From assembly GCA_009760855.2 (NCBI GenBank), contig WPIO01000049.1, positions 62,001-126,000 on the forward strand: a stretch of DNA of 64,000 nt, given 5' to 3'. Below are positions 24,283 through 35,762 of the stretch, one piece after another. The position numbers and the translations under genes were made by a program. The notes beneath the pieces were generated by a model, which saw nothing but the letters and a program-made list of their open reading frames with translations, did no database searches and was not told where the DNA came from. Origin of the DNA: Cristatella mucedo (Eukaryota; Bryozoa; Phylactolaemata; Cristatellidae). Every line of letters starts with the position of its first letter. The stretch's first letter is position 1.

Positions 24283-24708
24283 TTTAACTAAATTCCTAAT
24301 AGCCATGATATGCATAGCACTACTAATATTACTCTTTGGGTATGACTATCTACAGCATGTGCTAACTTACGGAGAAGTGCAGGCACAAGAATGCAAAAAT
24401 GAGCATCTTTTGCTTCGCAGCAGTCTGGCCTCGAAAATGAATGCACATAACTGTAACGTGTGAATACACACTGGCCGTTCTCAAAACACAGTGCTTTGGT
24501 TCATGCAAATGCTGGAAACACACAGCCGAGCCAAACACACAGCCAAACATGGAGCCGAGGCTGTCACAGGCCTGGCGTGATTGCAGAAGTGAGTGGGCAA
24601 GCACCACACTGCCCCTGAGGTGGCTGCAGCAAATCAACAGCGATAGTGAATACTACCAGGAAGAAATGAATAAATGACAAGCATAACACGGAAGATAAGA
24701 GCCCGCAC

Positions 24709-24876
24709 CTTGACCGTCACACACTTTCCATCTCTAGAGCCCGTATAGATGCCCAATATGAAGGGTACGGCAGATAAAGCTGCCGGAGCAGCAGCAGGCT
24801 GCTGCTGTTGCGCTTTCTGAAACTTCAGTATGTACTCCTCCATCTTGCGCTCTTTCTCCAGCTCCTTGCTATCGAC
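24709..24876 (-). CDS. ARAP: ARAP exon: RhoGAP-RA linker and start of RA domain
   Basis: Encodes 56 codons, phase 0 to 0. A charged helix (DSKELEKERKMEEYILKF) is followed by a Gln/Pro/Ala-rich stretch (QQQQ PAAAPAA) and then FILGIYTGSRDGKCVTVK, the first strands of the Ras-association domain known after RhoGAP in ARAPs. Acceptor is gcattatag, donor is gtgcgg. Confidence 0.88.
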
Positions 24877-25269
24877 CTATAATGCAAGCTCCAAGAACTA
24901 CGTGTCTGTATTCAATGCTTTTCTGAAAGGTTGCATGCCAAGCAAAGACATTTTGGCAAGCACAGCTGATCACGCAGCGTATACCTGAATAGCTGCGCTA
25001 ACAAGCCCCCCTCCCTCCCCGGGCAATCGATATGCTTCCCACTCTAGGAGCACTGACGATCCCTGGCCGGTCGCTCATTCTAGCCACCTTAATCCAGGGC
25101 AGTGGCGATTGAAAACAAACGGCAGTAACCCCTTTGCAATTGCTAGTCGTCGACTCGAATCCTCCGAATGCTAATTCCGCGTGCAGAGAGGTATGCCCAT
25201 CAAGAAAAATTATACTTAAGAATGTCAAGTTTAAACCACACGATGAGCCAGAGCTCCAATCAGCTGAGC

Positions 25270-25445
25270 ACGCACATCCCTCCCCCAGTAAGCAGGCACA
25301 TAAATCCCCCAGTGAGCAGGCACATCCCTACTCCAGTGATCAGGCCCCCTACTCCAGTGATCGGGCACTCTCCCTCAGTGAGCAAGCCCCTTCCCCAGTG
25401 ATCAGACCCCCTCCCTCAGTGAGCACTCACCCTCCTCTAGCGAGT
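25270..25445. repeat. Degenerate minisatellite, about 27-bp unit
   Basis: Seven or so copies of a unit with core CCCCAGTGAGCAGGCAC (variants AGTGATCAGGCCCC, AGTGATCGGGCAC). Gives spurious proline/serine-rich frames on the plus strand. Confidence 0.8.
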
Positions 25446-25983
25446 AGGGATTAGAGAGCACGGCTGAAGTCTTAGAACGTCTGCATAAAAATCGTCAGAA
25501 AAGGATCAGAAAGAGGAAAAGCTGAACGGGAAGTCTCAGGGTCGGCCGCAGCAAAAGCACAGCTATCCTCGTTGCTCGAGAAATGCAAAAGCAGAACTAC
25601 CGCCTAGAACCTCGACAACAGAAGCACCAGACACCAACTGCTTTCAGGCTAAAAAGAATGAGCGGCTAATTTTATTTTATCCTGACCGTGCTTGCAAGCA
25701 TAAGACAAAGCTGCTCGTGTGATACCAGCTCAGCTAGACACACGGAAGCAAGCCACGCCGAGCCGGAAAGTCAAAGTGGACATTTTAACAAGCACACACT
25801 ACACGACCCCCCCCCCCCGGCTGCGCAGCATCGGTGGACGAAGAAGCGCGCCCGGTGGCTATTTGACATCGGCTATTTTGTATTAGGCAGGTTTTTCTAG
25901 TAGGGTGACGAGCAGCAAAATGCCTTAGCTTTGAAGGGTTCCAGATCGCACGATAGCGAGTGTAATGCAATTCGCTCGCTCAC

Positions 25984-26158
25984 CTCAAAGAGGCTCTGAT
26001 AGCAAGTAACCAGCTCGCACACGATCTGGATTTCCTTGCCGGTCTGAGCATAGTGGGCAGCGTTCATGGCCTCGCCGGCAGAGGTCATCAGCAGAGGTCC
26101 AAATACGGTGCCCAGGTTGGCCACGGTCATCTTGTTGTGGCTGCTCAGTTCAGAAACC
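25984..26158 (-). CDS. ARAP: ARAP exon: RhoGAP C-terminal part
   Basis: One base plus 58 codons. It reads VSELSSHNKMTVANLGTVFG then PLLM, the strongly conserved RhoGAP 'NxM...NLxxVFGP' block, followed by a helix ending ELVTCYQSLFE. The Asn used for GTPase contact in the family is present. Acceptor is ccatctag, donor is gtgagc. Confidence 0.95.
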
Positions 26159-26479
26159 CTAGATGGAGGACAATGATGCAATGCAGACGTCGCCGAGTAA
26201 CTGTGCTCCGACGATGCGGATTGTATTTTACGAGCATGTGCAGCTGAGAGAAATCCCGTGGCCTAAGATGGATGGCTATCCTCGTCATAAAGATCAACAT
26301 AAAGACCCTAAAGATCGACATAAAGCTCCTGAGGGTGATAACGCAGTCGCGCCAGTGTGACTATCGAGTGGCACAAAACCGCTGTCGGCCAAGAGCAGCA
26401 GCAGCTGCGCAAGCTTTGCGGCAGGCTATAAGACAAACCCTAAGGTCTGAAGACTTGTCCGAATACTAAGGTCTGAATA

Positions 26480-26620
26480 CTTATTCATGTTGTTTATCAA
26501 GCATGATATTAGTCACCATTCAATCGCATTTCCCTTTGCAGCAAATTTAAAGCGCCTAGAAAGAGATTGAGTTATCTGAGGGCACTTTATCAAGTGTATT
26601 ATTATTATTAATATTATTGT
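26480..26620 (+). mobile_element. L2-like LINE 3' end fragment
   Basis: TTTATCAAGCATGATATTAG, then TTTGCAGCAAATTTAAAGCG and the hairpin CCTAGAAAGAGATTGAGTTA, ending (ATT)n. Confidence 0.78.
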
Positions 26621-26724
26621 CCAGAAATCATCGCTGCACCCTAGTAGACTATGGTGGCAGCAGGCCCAACTGTTACATTAGCCATAGTGCACGGGAGTGC
26701 ATAGCTCGAGCGTTGACAGCGTGT

Positions 26725-26820
26725 ACTACCTGCTACAGGATATGGCCGATGGATAGGATATGCATAGGATATAGCTGATACAGGATATAACTGACATAGC
26801 TAACATGGGATATAGGCCGA
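26725..26820. repeat. Degenerate GGATAT tandem repeat
   Basis: GATATGGCCGATGGATAGGA, CAGGATATAACTGACAT and GGGATATAGGCCG: irregular 15-25 bp units around AGGATAT. Confidence 0.5.
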
Positions 26821-27184
26821 AGATGGGCTTTACTCGGTCCTCGTACCAAACAGCGATTCACACACGCCCGAGGTCGACAGCAAGTGACCAGGCAGCCATG
26901 CCTGAGTCAGCAACCTCCTGTAGTCAAGGAGCCAAGTCACACGTTACTGAAGCACTAAGAGCAGTAACATTGGTAACGAGAGCTAACTCACTACTTCTGC
27001 CAGGGGACTTGGGGCATTGTGTCAACAGCAAAGAGCCACTAACTAGCACAGATTATTGCAGCCCATATGCACTAGCAAACAGCAGACCACATGCAAGCTG
27101 CATTTGCTACTTAATAGGTAACAGGTCGTGCCAAAGGATAACCTCGATAGAATAGCAACTAAATGTGCTAAAAGAGCAAGAACA

Positions 27185-27282
27185 ACGATAGTACAAGCTA
27201 CACGAGCTAGAACACGGACCGTGTGTGCTACATGAGCTAGAATGACGGCAGTGTCGGCTACGTGAGCCAGAAGTACAAGTGG
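27185..27282. repeat. Short minisatellite, about 31-bp unit
   Basis: Three imperfect units built on GCTACACGAGCTAGAA / GCTACATGAGCTAGAA / GCTACGTGAGCCAGAA. Confidence 0.65.
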
Positions 27283-27523
27283 GTGAGTGTGTGTGTGTAT
27301 GTGAGCGTGTGGCACACGCATGTGTGGGCAGCTTGCACGAATGCACGAGCATAGGAAAACACAAAACGAGGGGACAGCAGTTAAGACAACGAGGAAACCA
27401 GAGCAGCCGACGGCAGCTACCCTACGCCTACACAAAAAAAGACGCCGTCTACAGGGAGCACCGAGCTAGAAAGCCGGCATCAGAAACAAGAACAGCAGCA
27501 CATGCTTGCTCACTGTCACGCAC

Positions 27524-27629
27524 CTCTTCAAATGGCCGATGAGCCTTTTCAGCGTGCAGTAGTTGACCGATGGCAGCTGCGCCAGCAGTCTCTTGTAGTC
27601 GTCCTGCCGGCGATCCGTGTCTCTGACGG
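27524..27629 (-). CDS. ARAP: ARAP exon: RhoGAP helices, LPxVN motif
   Basis: Two bases, 34 codons and two bases. It reads YKRLLAQLPSVNYCTLKRLI then GHLK, the RhoGAP stretch 'LLxxLPxVNxxTLxxLIxHL'. Acceptor is cgctgcag, donor is gtgcgt. A short GAC/GAT-rich repeat (27637-27669) sits just upstream in the intron. Confidence 0.93.
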
Positions 27630-27865
27630 CTGCAGCGCACGACAACGACGATGACGACGATGACGATGGTCGGTAAGCCAGCAAAGCAGTGAGCAGCTAT
27701 ATGTCACGCACCTCAGCTGAGCTCAGCCTTTGACTCCCGTGCTCCCTCCCTCCCTCCCCCATGGGCTCTTCCGCCTCCGAAGCGGCGCTCCGCAGGAGCA
27801 CCGAACCGTCTAGAACTGCCGGTCGCGAGCACACCGAGCACGTGACTCGCATAGCGAGCTCTCAC

Positions 27866-28000
27866 CGACGGTGTCCAGCCAGCGCTGGTGCAGGCCAGCG
27901 GTCATGAGCGGCTCGGTGAGGCTCCGCAGGTAGCGCTTCAAGACGCTGGTCACATCGTGCACGCTCGTGCCCTCTGCTCTCAGGTGCACCCCTCTGGCAT
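27866..28000 (-). CDS. ARAP: ARAP exon: RhoGAP central helices
   Basis: Two bases, 44 codons and one base. It contains VHDVTSVLKRYLRSLTEPL, the 'LKxxLRxLPEPL' motif with the conserved Lys and Arg; the usual P of LPEP is T. Acceptor is cctcgttcag, donor is gtgaga. It is GC-rich compared with the surrounding introns, as coding exons here tend to be. Confidence 0.93.
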
Positions 28001-28696
28001 CTGAACGAGGGCAAGCGCGCGTGTGCACCGAGTGCGGTGTTCCGCCGACGAGCGTGGGGAGGTGCGGCTCGGGTAAAATGCCCGTGCCGCACCTCCTCTT
28101 CGGCCGGGGCTCGGGCGGCTCTGAGCGGCCGGCCAGGCAGCGAGTTCAGCAACCGTGGCAAGGCTAGCAGCGGCGGAGGCAACAAGACGTCTAGATCACA
28201 ATAGCATGCCGCGCGCCGACCCCCGAGCTCAACAGACGAGCTGCGGCGCTCCTTTCCGGCATGCTAACGACAGGGCCGAGACCAAGTCTTTCAATCGCTG
28301 CTCAAGCACTTGAGACAGGAGAACCGTTCGTGGTTCAAAAGGGACGCTGGTGAGCTGCAGGCGACAGCTTGAGTTTTTCGGTCGAGACACACACACACAC
28401 ACGAGCGCACACAGAGATGCTCAGCTTTGGCGCCAACGGCATGCAGTCATACCCAAAGCTATAGAAACTCGACGGCTAGTGCACTGGTTGGTTTTGCAGC
28501 TCAGCAGCTACATACTTCCCACACTGACCGCCACTTGTATCGTCAGTTTTACAACAGGGGCAACTAAGAAAGATAAAGTGAGCTGCAAGTTTGGTCTCGC
28601 TGCTTAAATGTACTGGAAAGTCGAGGGCAGCTCAGATGGAGCCTCGGCAGCAAAAAAAGAGTAAAAGACTTTGAAGTTAACTAATTCAACAGCTTG

Positions 28697-28840
28697 TTTT
28701 ACATAGAGGCAGAAGAGCCGCAATGGCTATCAGTGGCACTTGCAGTGGGCAATATTGAATCGCCTACTGCAGGACTCGAAGCCGAGACCTGAGTCATGAA
28801 ACAGAGGCACCCGACCATTAGGTGAAGACCCAGGGAAGCC
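28697..28840 (-). mobile_element. tRNA-derived SINE, family 2
   Basis: AGAGGCAGAAGAGCCGCAAT tail complement, GCACTTGCAGTGGGCAAT body, and ACTCGAAGCCGAGACCTGAG head complement. Confidence 0.7.
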
Positions 28841-28940
28841 TCTGGCCTGGCCGTCAATCAGCCTTAGATGCCACTACATGATCTTCTATAGGGATGCATC
28901 TCGAGGGTGCCTACGCGAGTCTATCGTGGAGGACAGCATG

Positions 28941-29408
<468 letters not shown>

Positions 29409-29927
29409 CTACCATCTTAGGCTGACCACAGGCCCGGTTCGAACCCAGCTGCGGCGATGAGACTGTTTATCGATTACTTGACACTAGAGTATAACCGAGC
29501 GATGTAAATGCCTCACGAGGAAAGGAAACTGAAAAGTGCCGAGGCAATGCCCACACCAGGTCACCCATCGACACGACGAGCCCTGGCAAAGAAAGTAATC
29601 CAACTAACACCCAACCTGACTCGGTTACAAAAGTGCAAGTGGCACCAGCCGGTGCTGGTCCCATCTGATCGCACTAGCCACTGCCCTCGAGTCAGGTATG
29701 CAAGGTTTAAAAGAAATCGCTCGTGAAGCAGGTATTAAATTACTCCGAGCTAGCACGAGTAAAAAATGTGCATTCATTAAAAACGACTCAGTAACAGGGG
29801 AACAAGGTTACCAAGCAAATATTCAGAAAGCTGAATTTCGATGGCATTTCTGAAAACGATTCCATCCACAGAAGATAGACTAAAATAGCCATACAAAAGT
29901 CCAATCTCAGACTTGAGATTCTAATAG

Positions 29928-29970
29928 GCTTGCATCGATCTAAACACCCAAAGTACCGATCGATGCAAGC
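29928..29970. repeat. Perfect 13-bp inverted repeat
   Basis: GCTTGCATCGATC and GATCGATGCAAGC separated by 17 bases. Intronic. Confidence 0.85.
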
Positions 29971-30137
29971 ACAAGAAAGGATAAAACTGAGCTCCCTGTA
30001 AAACTCTAATGCACTCGAATTCCGGCAAACTGTTATGAGTGGCTTATAGATATTCCTGTTTCGTCTGAATGGCAGAAAAGCTTGGCAAGTAGTAAAAAAT
30101 GAGCAGCTGCAAGCTTACCCACCAATTAATTTCTTAC

Positions 30138-30215
30138 CTTTAATAAAGGATTCGAGCAAATGGGTGACAGCACTTTGTATCCCACTGACACAGTATATTC
30201 CTTCGACTCGCATAG
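30138..30215 (-). CDS. ARAP: ARAP exon: RhoGAP arginine-finger loop with Cys instead of Arg
   Basis: Two bases, 25 codons and one base. It reads MRVEGIYCVSGIQSAVTHLL then ESFIK. RhoGAP domains carry the catalytic arginine in the GI(F/Y)R loop; here the codon is TGT (Cys). The phase fits both neighbours (FISTYA before, DARGVHL after), so the residue is not an alignment accident. The loss suggests weak or absent GAP catalysis. Human ARAP2 is known to lack this arginine and to be inactive as a RhoGAP. Confidence 0.9.
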
Positions 30216-30802
30216 CTGAAGACATAAAATTAATGACAACTTTTTAAGTGGCAGCATGGCATTTGAAAGTTGTGTAGTGCAAGTCGAGTACCGACTTTTT
30301 ATGTACCCAGATTTTTCCGTGCATACCGCGAGCAGAAATCGTGCTGCAACATAAGCTAAGCTGCGACATCGAGTAACGGCAACAATACGGGACAGCTGGT
30401 ACCACTAACAGGCAAGCAATGACTGATTCCCGAGGAGTGAGCACAGAGCATTTTAAGACAAGCCAGGTTCCTGCTGTTAAAGCCCTTTGTTAAAGATGCA
30501 ATGTCTCTCAAATGATTAGAGCGCTAGTAATATCTAACTACCAAAGACTAAGGACAGCTAATGTCACTGCTGCTGGTCTAACTTCTGAGCACCAGTCAGC
30601 TGCCTCAGAACCATTATGCTTGAAATACTTGTTGCTCCAGCAGAGATGCCTTTTGCATTCGACAGCCAATACAATTCTGTAGCTAAATACATACTGGCAC
30701 TGCCATTTAAGATGCTAGTGCAAAAGCTAGACGTGGGAAAATATGGCAAGCGTAATCTCAACTTTTCGAGGAATAGCAAGCAAGATGAAGACCCAGCGCA
30801 AT

Positions 30803-31370
30803 CGATGATCACTCATCACACAACTTCTCACCGATCTGCACTGGCTCCAGTCAAGCAACGCATCGACTTCAAGGTTTTTCCACTCACTTTTTGATCCCTT
30901 CATTCTTTGACGCCAGCCTACTTATCAGAACTACTCTCCCACCAGGCTAAGCACCGTACCACCTGCTTTTCGAAATCGAACTATTTAACCATAACTCGTG
31001 CAAATCTCAAATCCTTCGGAGACCATGCCTTTAGTTCGTTTGCTCCCAAAGCCTGGAGCTCACTCCCGACTTCCGTAATGACATTCCCTGACTTGACCAC
31101 ATTTAAAAAGAAACTAAAAATGCATGTACTTATCACAGCATTTAGCAGGTCCCTGTGATTCGTCCTTTATATGCTTATCTGTGCTGACACTGCGCATGCT
31201 GCCACTAACCATACTTGCATGCTGACCCTGTGCATATAACCCCTAACCATGTCATTAATGTTGTTTAATGAGCATGATACCACTAACCATTCGATCGTGC
31301 TTCCTTTGCAGAAAATTAAAATGCCTAGATAAAGAGTTCTCTGAGGGCGCTATATCAAATGTATTATTAT
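30803..31370 (+). mobile_element. L2-like LINE fragment, RT C-terminus and 3' UTR
   Basis: Sense-strand reading AYLSELLSHQAKHRTTC, then SFGDHAFSSFAPKAWSSLP and TFKKKLKMHVL, followed by the conserved 3' UTR and a short ATTATT tail. Antisense to the ARAP gene, in the intron between RhoGAP exons. Confidence 0.82.
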
Positions 31371-31757
31371 GTGCTCAGGCATAGAAGATGTCACATTCTC
31401 CTGACCCACTTGTCCAGTCAATCAAAGGCGCTTGTCATCCACCATGCAGCCTCCACCGAAGTAACTGCAGCAGTGGCTTCCAATGAAGCAGAAGCAGCAT
31501 CCCAAACAGGTCAAACGTTCAGTCAGTGGTTAGGAAAAAAGTGGCTTCTACACTTAGATCCCAAATAGCAAAACGAAATATGACAGCGCAGGTTCGAAAA
31601 TTGATATCGGCATGAAAGCCAAGTTTAAGAACTCATCACGGGACAGGGCAGTCTCTCGAATTTCGACTCACTGATCGCAAAGCACTGGAAGATCTATGCA
31701 AATACTATCGCGGACCATCCGTCCGTGATGCACCTGTGGCCGTCCTTTGTTGCTTAC

Positions 31758-31848
31758 CATAAGTAGATATAAAATTGATGCATGTGTCCACAGCAACGGC
31801 CACGTTGTCGTTAGTCAACTGCTGATCTCCAAGACTCTGCGTATTTTC
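31758..31848 (-). CDS. ARAP: ARAP exon: RhoGAP N-terminus
   Basis: Encodes 30 codons plus one base. It reads ENTQSLGDQQLTNDN then VDTCINFISTY, the first helices of RhoGAP (compare the family pattern 'DQQL..D.VPVIV..CI.FI'). The usual Pro after the Val is Ala here (NVAVAV). Acceptor is ggtactgtag, donor is gtaagc. Confidence 0.88.
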
Positions 31849-33248
31849 CTACAGTACCCAAATTCTCAGCTTACCACAGAGACATAGCTGTCATTGCAGT
31901 GCATGCGAGCAGTATATCAGAGCATCGATCCTGCATCAGCGAGTAAAACGCATCGAACCATTAGCACGACGACTGGCCACGATACTGCTGCAGAGACTCG
32001 AGCATCGGCAAACGATCAAGGGTGCATACAGCGATTACCATTCACCGGGATCAATTTCTAGAGGCAAGGCTTTCATGAATAGAACTGCATCCTGAAAAAC
32101 TTATTTCAGCACAATCTAAATACTACAAAGCACAAATCGTACAAGTGCCTAATGTGACTGCTCGGTATAATATAGTGGAAAGTATTAGACAAGTTTGCTT
32201 CCTAGGTTCTATAGTGAGAAATTTCTTCCACCATTCTTGGGTACTAATGGTAGACCTTAGATACATGCTACATAAGACGCCAGGTCTAAATTAATGGAAG
32301 AACCCACCAAACACACAATCATCCTAACCTAGAATATGGCACACTCTTTTACACGTATTTTTTATAGTATGAACAGCTTCTAAGGCTGGTCTAGGCTGTG
32401 CAATCTCAAAGTTCAGGGCATCTCCACCACAATATGCTAGAGCAGAAAAGGTGCTGGGCTGCAAGTACCAATAGTCGTAAATTTGCATGCTTTCAAATTG
32501 ATTAAGCATGTGCTCTGTATGCAAACTTTGCTTGGCGAGTTTACTTTAGCAGCACAGCAGTCATAGACGTTCCTGCAATCCTAATCCAGTGACGTATCAA
32601 TGCTGAGATATTTGCTAACAAATCAAATGAGTGAGTCACATAAATTTGAAAAGACCATAACCAGGCAAAGAATTTTTAGCCCACATCATCCATGAATAAA
32701 GCTTACTATTGGTAAAGCACCAGGTGCCAAGCATGAAATTACGGCTTCACTGTGCATATACTGCCAGTATTAAACCTCTGTTGGCAGCTAATGGGAACCG
32801 AATTGGAATTGACTAATCACATTGTTTTTCGATATTAACGGGAAAAATTCCGATAGGCTAAACTTCCTCGGTACCTGCTCATCTAGAATGACTAGAATGA
32901 ATTGGGCATGATTGAGAGCAGAAAAAATGTCGCCTGCTGCAGGTTGCAAATTATAAGCAAGCTAAGGAGGCTATGCTTACTAGCAATCTTAACACTGGAA
33001 TTCAAGAAGTATATATTTCCTTCTTCATGGCCATTTATATACCCGAGCTAGATCCCTAAAGTATTCGAGTGCATGTAAGTGCACTGCCGACTAGGGACGA
33101 GAGTGTACACATGTATATTTGTAAGAGTATAGGCCCTCGACTATAAACATTAAAACAATTTTTAATTTACAAAAGCCAAAGGCCTGGGGGAATATTAGTT
33201 TAAAAATGTATCGCAGCAAGGAGTTTTACAATTATTTGCATTGCTTAC
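31849..33248. other. ARAP-like gene intron, no repeats recognised
   Basis: AT-rich intron between the PH4 helix exon and the first RhoGAP exon. No LINE or SINE ends or further exons seen. Confidence 0.5.
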
Positions 33249-33321
33249 CTGACAAGCTTTCCTGATTGCTTGCATCCACGACTGAGTGTCCAAATGAAGG
33301 TCGCTTTGGACATAAAGAGCT
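33249..33321 (-). CDS. ARAP: ARAP exon: PH4 C-terminal helix
   Basis: One base plus 24 codons. It reads ALYVQSDLHLDTQSWMQAIR then KACQ, the closing helix of PH4 with its conserved Trp. Acceptor is ttcctag, donor is gtaagc. It leads in phase 0 into the RhoGAP. Confidence 0.88.
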
Positions 33322-33768
33322 CTAGGAAGGAAGTGGTATACAGAAAATTACTTACAAGTCGGAAAAAAATTCAAAATTGCCAGTCGTGAAAGCTGGATAC
33401 AAAAGCAATGACATAAAATAAGATCTCCCGCTAAGGCTACTGAGCAATTCTTTGTATTTCAAAGCCAAAGTGCCACTCAAGAACCTGTTTCAAGCGGCAA
33501 AAATGGCAAGCAATGCGAGCCTCTACATCCAAAAATAGGTTGCTGAATGCCATCACCAATAACTTTAACCATACCAAACAAGCAAGATACTCAAATGTTG
33601 AAACGATGCATAATTATCAGCAAATATAATAGCTTTAGTAGTACGACCTTAACAGTAAAGCTAATGCAGGAAGAGATCAGAATCAACTTATCTTCGACAT
33701 GTTGTGAGCTATATCAGTGGCTACGTTTCTATGCTGGTTTCATAGTAGCAAACATTTTGCAAAATTGG

Positions 33769-33806
33769 TGAAACAAGTGAAACAGGTGAAACAGGTGAAA
33801 CAAGCA
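33769..33806. repeat. 10-bp tandem repeat (GTGAAACAGG)
   Basis: Four units of GTGAAACA(A/G)G in tandem. Confidence 0.85.
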
Positions 33807-33954
33807 GTGAGGTAAGAATTTAGTTTCTGCAGTTATCACACAAACACTAAAGTACACACCTGTGTAGTTTGCTAATAATTCCATAAAATTGTTTGTCTTA
33901 GCATTATAACTCTGTGCTTTTGAATGCTTGCCTAAGCTAGGTACTTTGCTTTCC

Positions 33955-34058
33955 ATTAGCTATTGGTTACTGCTTCTCTTGCAACGAGTTGCAATTCGCC
34001 TGAATAGAGATCAAGTCATCTTCGGGCACCATGCAAAAGACTTACTATTACAATTGCT
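33955..34058 (+). mobile_element. LINE family B 3' end fragment
   Basis: TGCTTCTCTTGCAACGAGTT, GCAATTCGCCTGAATAGAGA and CTTCGGGCACCATGC, the family B terminal hairpin. Confidence 0.6.
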
Positions 34059-34640
34059 ATCACAAACTAATCCCAATGTGATACGGTCAACCTTTGGCCA
34101 GCAGAAATATTCTTGCCATAAGCAACCTTCCTTTATCATATATCTAGATCAGCTAGTATGGTCCAGAGAAGATATGGCTGTATTAAAAAAAAACTATGGT
34201 GTCACAACAAACTGCAGCACATGCCACACGAACCTAAAAAAGACCAGGAATGTGGCAAATTATTATGCATTTGAATATTCAGAAAATTATGTAAAAAATA
34301 ACGTGCACATATAGCTTACAGGCTCTTCAGCCTCAAGGAAGCATGTCTACCCACCATGCCAATACTGACAGCACCAAACATCTTCCGATAATTACCCTTG
34401 CTTACAAAAGTGCAATTTCTGGAGGCAATTATGAGTGATAACTTGAATCGATGTAGATTTCAGAGGTCAGTGAGTTGCACACGAACATTGTAACTATGTT
34501 GACGAACGACGATGGTGTAAGTGCTGAGTAATCATCACACTGACACCTAGCAAGTTATCATCTGAAAAAGGCTTTAACTCACTATCATACAGAAAACCCA
34601 ATAAGAGACCATTGCACTAGACTAAGGAATGTGGCTTGCC

Positions 34641-34717
34641 GATGCAATTTCTTAGAATTCTAAACCACCTAATTCCTTAAGTAATTAGGTGGTTTATAAT
34701 TCTAAAATATTGCATTT
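34641..34717. repeat. 77-bp near-perfect palindrome
   Basis: Arms of about 33 bp (GATGCAATTTCTTAGAATTC then TAAACCACCTAATT, and its complement) flank an 8-bp centre CCTTAAGT. Few mismatches and one indel. Intronic, not explained by other features. Confidence 0.85.
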
Positions 34718-35050
34718 TGATCTCTCGAATAGCACAGCAACATCTGACAATACACGCAGAAGAAATGGGTCAGTGGACAATTGAGAAACCATACAATTCT
34801 AGAAAACTAAGTTCTAAAAGACTGTTCTGAGCTAGGAATGTATGTTTTTTTGTTAATCTGATGCTGCAAGTGATGTGCAGTATTTATTTCAGGCAAAGCA
34901 GTCAGAGACTAAGCAGTACCACACATAAAAGCATCGTCAGCACGGTCCTGGCTTAGGCCTGGATCGGTTATAGTAAGCACCATGCAAGAGAGCATGGCAT
35001 ATGTACTACTGTGAGCCCAGAAATTGACTACCCTATTTCGTAGTACTCAC

Positions 35051-35123
35051 CTGTTCGGAAGATCAATGACAAGTACTGTTCCTGACAGGTCTGACGACAA
35101 GGAACCAGAGAAATCTTGCTTAG
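35051..35123 (-). CDS. ARAP: ARAP exon: PH4 central strands
   Basis: Two bases, 23 codons and two bases. It reads KQDFSGSLSSDLSGTVLVID then LPN. Although another frame is open, only this one continues in phase into the PH4 helix exon 33249-33321. Acceptor is cgttgcag, donor is the strong gtgagt. Confidence 0.8.
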
Positions 35124-35235
35124 CTGCAACGACGTTGAACAGCATATGATTAGACTTAAAAATGAATGAAAAAAATATCTCAGAACCTAGCACCAGAACC
35201 TTGAGACTTACTGATCATTATTTTGACAACCTTAC

Positions 35236-35323
35236 GCAGATCCGCATGGCTTATCTGCTGTGCTTTTATGTCACACATGACCAGAACTTTGCCTTGCATG
35301 ACCAGCCAAGTATGCCGCCATGC
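35236..35323 (-). CDS. ARAP: ARAP exon: PH4 strands 2-3
   Basis: Encodes 29 codons plus one base. It reads AWRHTWLVMQGKVLVMCDIK then QQISHADL, where the Trp and following strand take the place of the usual 'RRWFVL'. Acceptor is gttatcag, donor is gtaagg. Phases fit 35643-35762 upstream and 35051-35123 downstream. Confidence 0.85.
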
Positions 35324-35642
35324 CTGATAACGCACAATGATAAGGTAAGCCGTTCAGCCGGTTAGCATTAGACAATGGGTACACACAAACATAAGATAGG
35401 GAAGAAGACATAAAATAAATCGCAGCCATTATGTACACATCAGAACATCGCTAGCAGATGCCAACGAAGCACCTAAGTCATTCAGATTTTGCTCGTATCA
35501 AAAACAGAGCACACTAGCTTCCTACATAGTCCGAGGTTCTCCAGTAGGAATAAGACCAGCTAAGACCACCTGCCAGACTGAAGCAAACTGTGGGAAATAT
35601 AAAACACACTATAAAGCACAAGCAGGTCAGGATGGTACATAC

Positions 35643-35762
35643 AGCCCCTGTGCCTTCTTTGATAAAGACGCTCCCAGCCATGGTGTAGTCGTTGGATCCC
35701 GTTAACAGAGCCACCGACGTCAAGTCTCCGAACTCAGCTATTCGCAAGAGCTTTGTTTGCAC
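35643..35762 (-). CDS. ARAP: ARAP exon: PH3-PH4 linker and first PH4 strand
   Basis: Encodes 40 codons, phase 0 to 0; the other two frames contain stops. After a leucine-rich linker (LLRIAEFGDLTSVALL) it ends MAGSVFIKEGTGA, a typical first beta strand of a PH domain. Acceptor is gctcttaag, donor is gtatgt. The frame stays open past the donor, but the joined sequence with 35236-35323 restores the PH pattern. Confidence 0.82.

Noticed and set aside
29422-29452. GGTTCGAACCC after the GA array as a tRNA gene
   Set aside because: Only a box B-like palindrome; no cloverleaf or box A at the right distance.
35514-35642. Extension of the PH4 first exon past its donor (open frame)
   Set aside because: The exon at 35236-35323 continues the PH domain in phase; the extension lacks PH pattern and no donor keeps the phase.
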